Below, in pieces: positions 53,201 through 57,346 of a DNA stretch of 57,346 nt (position 1 is the first letter of the stretch; every line of letters starts with the position of its first letter). Origin of the DNA: Clostridia bacterium (GTDB lineage Bacteria; Bacillota; Clostridia; Oscillospirales; Butyricicoccaceae); the NCBI GenBank assembly GCA_021205365.1, contig JAJPXP010000001.1, positions 1 through 57,346 of the forward strand. Reading direction: 5' to 3'. The notes beneath the pieces were generated by a model. The model worked only from the letters and a program-made list of their open reading frames with translations. It was not told where the DNA came from and did not search any database. Made by a program: the position numbers and the translations under genes.

Positions 53201-56200
53201 TGAAGCTTGCACGAACCAATTCGCCGTTACCCTTCTTTGTGGTTGCAGTTACTTCCACAGCGTCGCCTGCTTCATCGAACACCTGCATGCCAGTCAGATA
53301 GCTGCCGTCTGTGGATTTGAAGTCAACATATGCTGTGACACTGTTGTCCTTTACAATCAGACGGGTTTTGTCGAGATATACATTGCAAGCAGAATCATCC
53401 TCTGAACCTGCGTCACGCAGAGCGCTGGTCAGTGTATAAATACCGTTTGCATCAAAATCGACGCTCTCCTGAGTGGTGTCATTGGCATCCTTCAGAGATG
53501 TCCAATCAATGCGCATCATGGTATCCTGTGTGCCCGTGCCTTCGCTGATGGCTTCCATAACCGGTACAAATACCTGCAGCGGAACATCCGTCATACTGCC
53601 GCCGTCTACCAGCGGGAACGAAACAATGTCAGGATACAGGAATTTTGCCTTGCCGTTTCCGTCATCATTATACTTATCTACCACATCGGAGCCATCGGTA
53701 TTCTTCTGGGTAGAAATAACTGTCACATCTTTGAGTGTACCATTGATTGCAGTGCCGTTGTTGGTATAGCCCGATTCATAATACTTGAGGGACTGAAGAT
53801 AACCAAACTGTCCGCTGAGGGTCATGCCCTGGAAATCAAGCTGTGCAGTATACTTGCCATCCTTAACAGTCAGACTGAGCCAATGGTCAATAGACGGATT
53901 GCACATGGAGTCTACCCCATCCGGGCGAACCATCTTGACATAAACCTTGTACTCACCATCTGCCAGATTCTCATGATCGAGCTTGGAGACATTGGCACTC
54001 GCCTTGAAGGTCTTGACAGCGTTCTGCAGAGCTTCTCCTGCTGCGGTCAGGTCTTCTACCTTAATGTTTGCGCTGTTGCAGACGTTTTCTGCTGTCGTGA
54101 TGGCATCGGTCAGCTCGTTAAATGCAGTGACGGTCTTGTTGCCAATCTCGATCTGCTTTGCCTCGTCAATCTGTGCCTGAAGCGCTTCTCTTGCATTTTT
54201 CAGATCATCGTTTTCCGCGAGATTTGTGAGTGCGGTTTCAATCGCATCGGATTTTGCCTTGATCTCGTTGGAAATGGAAGCATCTGTTCCTGCATCCGTG
54301 CCGTCAAGGGTCTTATAGTAATCCTCACCATCTGTAAGTGCAGTTTGCAGTGCACTCCATGTTTCTGCGCTGTAGGCAGATTCCGTATATCCCTTCGCCT
54401 TGTCAATGGAACGGCGAAGGACAGACTTCTGGTATGTCGGAATCGCAGTGTCATCGGAAATCTTCGAGACGCTATAGAACACAAGATCTGCATCAAATGC
54501 CTGTGTCAACACCTCTTCATACGGCATGCCGTTTGCCATTGCAGTCGGCAACACCTTCAGCGCATACTTATTAGAATCTTTATCGTAAGTGGATTCACTG
54601 AGACTCAATTTAACTGATTTTACACACGCAAATTCAGTATTTGCATCGTATTCTGCATTATCTAACAGTGCTCCTTTTTCATCTGTCTCAAAGTCATAGT
54701 ACGAGACATCATCAGTGGAAACATTCCAAATTCCACCCAAGTATGCTTTTCCTTCCGGGTTGCTTGCATCTAATACCATCCCATGAAAATTCAAATAAAC
54801 TTCCTTTGTTCCATCTTCGGCGACAACCAGATATGCCTTATTGTCTAGACAAAGGCTCGACATTGATGTCTGTGCATCGGTAGCCGCTTTCAGGAAGTTT
54901 ACTTCGGTTTCATAGATACCTGCGGAAAGATTAGATACATCTTGTGCTTGCTTAAACTGCGCGATTGCAATGCTTGTTTCTCCATTCAGCACCTTTTCCG
55001 CAGAGACATCATAATATGCTATATATTTTTTGCCATTTTCTTCTACAACACGCAGATAATTCTCCATTGGCCACGAAATGACTGTACTCTGTCCTCTGGT
55101 GACCTGTACATGGAGATACTTCTCATCCCAACCATCGGGCAGTGGAATTTTAACCGTGCCATTGCGTGTCGGTTGAAACACTGTCCCCTCGTTGGTCAGT
55201 TTAAGAGTGTAAACCTTATAGTCTCCATCCCCGGCGACCTGCTTAATAGAATCGATTGCTGTTTCATCAGTGTCAACCGATACATCCAACTGTGCGGTTT
55301 CCGGTGTGTACCGCGTGTTGCTGTCATACTTTATGCCGGTTGCTTCGTTCACAATACTGTTATCATGCTCCGAACCAACCAAATGCATGGTTGTCCATAT
55401 CTGTTCTTCATCATCGCCATTATGGATAAAAAATCTCATTTGTTTACCAAAAAGTAGTTCTGTACTTTTTGCTACAAAGCTGATGCTATTTGTATCTTCA
55501 TCATACAAATTATCTTCGCCCCAAATGCGGTTATAGTTACCCGCTATGTAGGCGCTTTTTGCATCACTTGAATAATTTCGATCACGCGATTCCAATTGAT
55601 TGACCACTGGCTCCAATTCCTTAAATTCATCCGTCATTTTCACAGTGACATTGATCGCTTTATCCGTGTCAAGGGTGCACGAAACCGAATCCACCCAGCT
55701 TTCGCGCATGTTGGCATTGCTTTTTTCGTTATAATAAAAATTTTCCCATGTATAATTGTCAGTTCGTGTGAACCGCCAGTAGCTATCCTTTTCATTACCC
55801 CTTGATCGTGAAAAGCTTACGTGCAACTTTGCCCCCATGTTGTAGCCAGCCGTAAGAAAAACCTCATTCTGTGCGTACTCTACACTATTCGGGTCAACAT
55901 GAAATGTCATGCCGTTCCACGATGCAGTTTTATCTTTATAAAGATATCCAATCAATCCAATTTTCTCGTTTGGATCAATGTTTGCAACATTAAATACCGC
56001 TGTATCCAAAGACTCATCTATTGTAGTAGGTGTCAGCTTCTGGTAGCAATCATTAAGTGATTCATCCGTAAGCCCTTGATCGGATAGATTCTCATAGCCC
56101 GACAATGTATCTCCGTTACTCGTTGTCCAGTCTGTACCAAGCTTGCCCCCCTCATTCTTCAATAGTCCGCTGATTTCACCATTTTTATCCTGCTTAACCA

Positions 56201-56477
56201 TATAAATTGCTTCATATGCACTGTATGCATTGATCTCGAATTGCAATGTATATCCGGTTTTTTTATTGTATAGCAGCACTACACTGTCCGATATATTCAT
56301 TCCAGTATTTCGGTTTTCTGTCTGTGCCCAATTGGTGAATTTCAGATTAGCGTGGTAATAACCATTTTTCTCCGTGGTTACAGATGAGGCAAGCGCTGGC
56401 AGAGCAGCACTCACAACCATTACCATCACCAAAAAGGCAGCGCATAGCCGATTCCAACGCTTTCCCCTTTGTTTCAT
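50262..56477 (-). CDS. 2071-residue NEAT / FIVAR heme-capture surface protein
   Basis: Start at 56477 with AAAGGAG six bases upstream. Signal peptide 1-30. NEAT-like beta domains about 37-190, 515-675, 837-995, 1008-1125, 1341-1500 and 1795-1950 (each opening DGxY-type: ADGEYKVYV, ADGVYEIDA, ADGVYSLTG). Two domains have SMCNPSIDH / SMCNDSINH in the heme-lip position and a conserved YYxxGY. Nine FIVAR-like three-helix repeats lie between (about 690-825, 1131-1332, 1511-1783). Thr-rich stalk 1950-2025, then SVKTGD, helix 2035-2054 and a basic tail, a non-LPxTG wall signal. Binds heme by inference. Confidence 0.85.
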   Translation of the reverse strand: MKQRGKRWNRLCAAFLVMVMVVSAALPALASSVTTEKNGYYHANLKFTNWAQTENRNTGMNISDSVVLLYNKKTGYTLQFEINAYSAYEAIYMVKQDKNGEISGLLKNEGGKLGTDWTTSNGDTLSGYENLSDQGLTDESLNDCYQKLTPTTIDESLDTAVFNVANIDPNEKIGLIGYLYKDKTASWNGMTFHVDPNSVEYAQNEVFLTAGYNMGAKLHVSFSRSRGNEKDSYWRFTRTDNYTWENFYYNEKSNANMRESWVDSVSCTLDTDKAINVTVKMTDEFKELEPVVNQLESRDRNYSSDAKSAYIAGNYNRIWGEDNLYDEDTNSISFVAKSTELLFGKQMRFFIHNGDDEEQIWTTMHLVGSEHDNSIVNEATGIKYDSNTRYTPETAQLDVSVDTDETAIDSIKQVAGDGDYKVYTLKLTNEGTVFQPTRNGTVKIPLPDGWDEKYLHVQVTRGQSTVISWPMENYLRVVEENGKKYIAYYDVSAEKVLNGETSIAIAQFKQAQDVSNLSAGIYETEVNFLKAATDAQTSMSSLCLDNKAYLVVAEDGTKEVYLNFHGMVLDASNPEGKAYLGGIWNVSTDDVSYYDFETDEKGALLDNAEYDANTEFACVKSVKLSLSESTYDKDSNKYALKVLPTAMANGMPYEEVLTQAFDADLVFYSVSKISDDTAIPTYQKSVLRRSIDKAKGYTESAYSAETWSALQTALTDGEDYYKTLDGTDAGTDASISNEIKAKSDAIETALTNLAENDDLKNAREALQAQIDEAKQIEIGNKTVTAFNELTDAITTAENVCNSANIKVEDLTAAGEALQNAVKTFKASANVSKLDHENLADGEYKVYVKMVRPDGVDSMCNPSIDHWLSLTVKDGKYTAQLDFQGMTLSGQFGYLQSLKYYESGYTNNGTAINGTLKDVTVISTQKNTDGSDVVDKYNDDGNGKAKFLYPDIVSFPLVDGGSMTDVPLQVFVPVMEAISEGTGTQDTMMRIDWTSLKDANDTTQESVDFDANGIYTLTSALRDAGSEDDSACNVYLDKTRLIVKDNSVTAYVDFKSTDGSYLTGMQVFDEAGDAVEVTATTKKGNGELVRASFTLPQNYELTNVKFTDHNGNTADARLYLALRDAALQEADKANLKTYLAKAEEKLNDGNSYTETSRTALESAADAAKKVDEDPTAIQEEISAAGLTLRNALNALEEIPKADKAALKTTLDNAKAINNDDNTYTADSYQAFTDAIAAAEKVYNDANAEQGAVDAQVAALEAAYAGLVKRADTSALDSLIKKAEKLNPTEYTAASWSALEKAFKTADAVNNNANATQEEVEAQVKLLQAAIDALVPAAASSGDLADGVYEIDATIMHSNNSQKSMADAALVRPVYLIVKDGDIRAQMQFTYLDIDGTEGYMGQMNYLTYDGDTIPTKDEQDYAAIVEAYYTGYDNYNDPEFGTDKVMTTKTDPTTGKVDTRYPEVMSIPMAYNDAETWLHVYVPVMGTWQYARLQLDWNTVKQVRPSDVNADALKEQIAEAKKLEQGNASENTWTILQAAISSAQEIYDNLSATQAQIDAQTAYLQQAMAMVNAENKAVDKTALKAAINQAEKKLQQIGTYTAQSLAVLQQYKDDAEALYDNAKATQSDVDAMTASLTAAMENLTELTVDTSELESKIAEAEKLAKETDTYTEASINALKIAIRNAQNALDGETVTQATVDNQLTALQSAMDALKEKENVDKSALKAKISDAQGYVDNASAYTESSIAALKTAIANAQSVYNDEDATQSSVNAQVSALNAAISALVKTSDSIQDITNLADGVYSLTGTMVKVDRETLSMCNDSINHTIKLTVKDGKYFITMDFKGLTVGDKLGYLGQLFYYKTGYTVDKYGNPTGDTTAVTVESVQKYEDGTVVTDTYGTNYPDVVSFELIPEALEDGFVPLQVVVPIMEKVAAGAGTQPVYLKLDWTSLKSTTTDDPNFTDTTDTNDKTNTTDTNNTSTNPTSTLGTSTLPSGSTGTSSLTGSTGTTSLTGTGTNTGKSSGLTSASSVKTGDTQPLTGWLALLAISGIALAVLLVEKKLHKGEKRNHMKGKP

Positions 56478-56492
56478 GTTAACTCCTTTCAG

Positions 56493-56539
56493 ATAAAGAA
56501 AAACTACCACAGCACAACCATTTCGCTGTGTTGCGGTAG
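56493..56539 (-). terminator. Intra-operon terminator/attenuator before the giant surface gene
   Basis: On the minus strand CTACC...GGTAG with inner CACA/TGTG pairs, then TTTTTCTTT. It separates the small secreted gene from the 6.2-kb gene, so most transcripts may end here. Confidence 0.75.
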
Positions 56540-56592
56540 CCTCCCTAAACCGATCTAACAATTTTCTCAGAAATTATTATTGATTTTCAGCA

Positions 56593-57090
56593 TCACTCTG
56601 CCGATATAATAAATTCGTCGCATGTAAAGTATGCGTTCATCGTATCGCTCATTCCAGGCGGTGTGAATGGGTCCATGTCGAAGGTCAGAGTCAGCAAAAT
56701 ACCCTTAAAATCCTTACCAGAAATTGTGGTCGCACTGCTCGGATCAACGATAAAATACGGATTTGCAAGTGTGTTGCTATTTTCATCTTCTGTCGTCAGA
56801 ATCTCTTCGTTGTTCTGCAGTACGGAAGTAATCGAACCGGTAAAGCCAATTTCTGCTCCTAAGATAGTAGTCTTGACTTCAGCTGGTTTCAGGCTAACCT
56901 TAATCTTACCATCAGAGGTGGTTTCAACGGAATTGATGACCTTGGTGCCCATGCTGAATTTTAGTTCATCACCAGTATCTTTAACAAAACGTGCGTTGGT
57001 GGTGTTTGCCGCAAATGCAGCAGCGCCCATACCAACCATCATGACCGCTGCCATAGCAAGCGTAGCCAGCTTCTTGAACAATTTTTTCAT
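56593..57090 (-). CDS. Small secreted protein of unknown family, first gene of the heme operon
   Basis: 165 residues. Clear signal peptide 1-28 (KKLFKKLATLAMAAVMM, cleavage after AFA). The mature part of about 137 residues is predicted beta-rich and has one Cys, no lipobox and no wall anchor, so it is released or retained by other surface proteins. I do not recognise the family. A DGKIKVSLKP stretch and NPYFIVDPSS are the only landmarks. AAGGAGG ribosome site and a strong promoter suggest high expression, with a terminator just after it. Confidence 0.8.
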   Translation of the reverse strand: MKKLFKKLATLAMAAVMMVGMGAAAFAANTTNARFVKDTGDELKFSMGTKVINSVETTSDGKIKVSLKPAEVKTTILGAEIGFTGSITSVLQNNEEILTTEDENSNTLANPYFIVDPSSATTISGKDFKGILLTLTFDMDPFTPPGMSDTMNAYFTCDEFIISAE

Positions 57091-57167
57091 GAAAAGCTTC
57101 CTCCTTCATGTATTCAATTTTTTCATTCAATCAACACCGGTGTAAGGTTTTTACCAAAGGCCCCATA

Positions 57168-57186
57168 AATAGTTAGCCTCAGCTCA
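57168..57186 (-). promoter_or_regulatory. DtxR-box-like operator in the leader of the heme operon
   Basis: Minus-strand TGAGCTGAGGCTAACTATT matches 12 of 19 positions of the DtxR/IdeR consensus TTAGGTTAGGCTAACCTAA, including the core AGGCTAAC. It lies within 20-30 bases of the predicted transcription start, and the operon ends with a DtxR-family gene. Hand alignment, so treat as a candidate. Confidence 0.4.
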
Positions 57187-57199
57187 CCCCTTGACTAAA

Positions 57200-57228
57200 T
57201 ATATATCACAGAGAATCTCGCATGTCAA
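57200..57228 (-). promoter_or_regulatory. Promoter of the heme operon
   Basis: Minus-strand TTGACA (57223-57228), 17 bases, TATATA (57200-57205), about 110 bases before the first start codon. Confidence 0.75.
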
Positions 57229-57246
57229 CATATTTTAGTTTTTTTC

Positions 57247-57267
57247 TTTGTAACTCGCTGTTACAAA
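57247..57267. promoter_or_regulatory. Inverted repeat upstream of the heme operon promoter
   Basis: TTTGTAAC (57247-57254), five bases, GTTACAAA (57260-57267): perfect 8-bp arms, 20-40 bases upstream of the -35. Possible activator site or terminator of a gene beyond the window. Confidence 0.45.
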
Positions 57268-57346
57268 ACTACCTGTTTTTTCCTATTTTTATCATTCAAT
57301 TTATTCTTTTTTGAAATATTTTTTCACACAACATATACGCTAATTT

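Noticed and set aside
52044-53405. 453-residue open frame on the plus strand
   Set aside because: It lies wholly antisense to the giant surface gene and reads as Cys/Ile-rich low-quality sequence without a ribosome site; a shadow of repetitive coding DNA.
1-57346. CRISPR array, insertion sequence or rRNA
   Set aside because: No regularly spaced repeats, transposase or rRNA sequence was seen; the only mobile-element gene recognised is the serine recombinase.

Overview
The window looks like a chromosomal segment of an anaerobic, spore-forming, Gram-positive gut bacterium of the Clostridia (Oscillospirales-like, e.g. Butyricicoccus/Agathobaculum type). The signs are an alpha/beta small acid-soluble spore protein, a GerS/YdcC-like lipoprotein in an acpS-nnrD-lipoprotein-alr-mazF operon, AGGAGG-type ribosome sites, many TTG/GTG starts and abundant lipoproteins. 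The genus is inference; no rRNA or marker gene settles it.

Layout. 1-~2990: the end of an integrated mobile element, with a membrane/SWIM/winged-helix gene, a complete-looking type I toxin-antitoxin module (28-residue Hol-Tox peptide plus convergent antisense RNA) and a large serine recombinase whose element has cut a conserved minus-strand gene. 3.1-4.6 kb: PAP2 phosphatase and aroD. 4.7-5.6 kb: lipoprotein. 5.8-9.8 kb: preQ1-I riboswitch and terminator controlling queD-queE-folE-queC-queF, the full GTP-to-preQ1 route, then a TSUP permease. 9.8-15.8 kb: SASP, DUF1015 protein, then the minus-strand acpS-nnrD-lipoprotein-alr-mazF-unknown operon, in which no mazE is found. 16-17 kb: two identical tRNA-Pro(CGG) genes, each with its own matching promoter and terminator. 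17-24.8 kb: housekeeping and redox genes (serine hydrolase, CMP-kinase-like, MBL fold, FAD/Rieske oxidoreductase, Mn catalase, iron-sulfur-flavoprotein-like reductase, gamma-glutamylcyclotransferase, an acidic EF-hand protein, GNAT).

24.9-28.2 kb: an isolated cobI translationally linked to an ABC-2 transporter and a membrane-anchored two-domain NEAT-like surface protein. 28.4-32.8 kb: dicarboxylate/amino-acid symporter, guanine deaminase, leaderless Cu/Zn SOD, DUF457 protein. 33.0-37.7 kb: a MacB-type efflux system with two different HlyD-type adaptors.

37.8-57.1 kb is an iron/heme island and the most interesting part. On the plus strand an AraC-type regulator, a 26-residue membrane peptide, a 97-residue DUF6110-like protein and a P1B-6-like ATPase resemble a ferrosome (fez) iron-storage locus. 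Convergent with it is an eleven-gene minus-strand operon: a small secreted protein of unknown family, a 2071-residue NEAT/FIVAR surface protein, a Shp-like heme protein, an IsdE/HtsA-like heme lipoprotein, a FecCD permease, its ATPase, a DUF454 protein, a YgbA_NO-family protein, a pair of type IV ABC half-transporters and a DtxR-family metalloregulator. The natural reading is capture of heme at the wall, relay through Shp and the lipoprotein to the importer, and regulation by metal, beside a locus that would store the iron. Function is inferred from families and order; nothing here was searched or computed.
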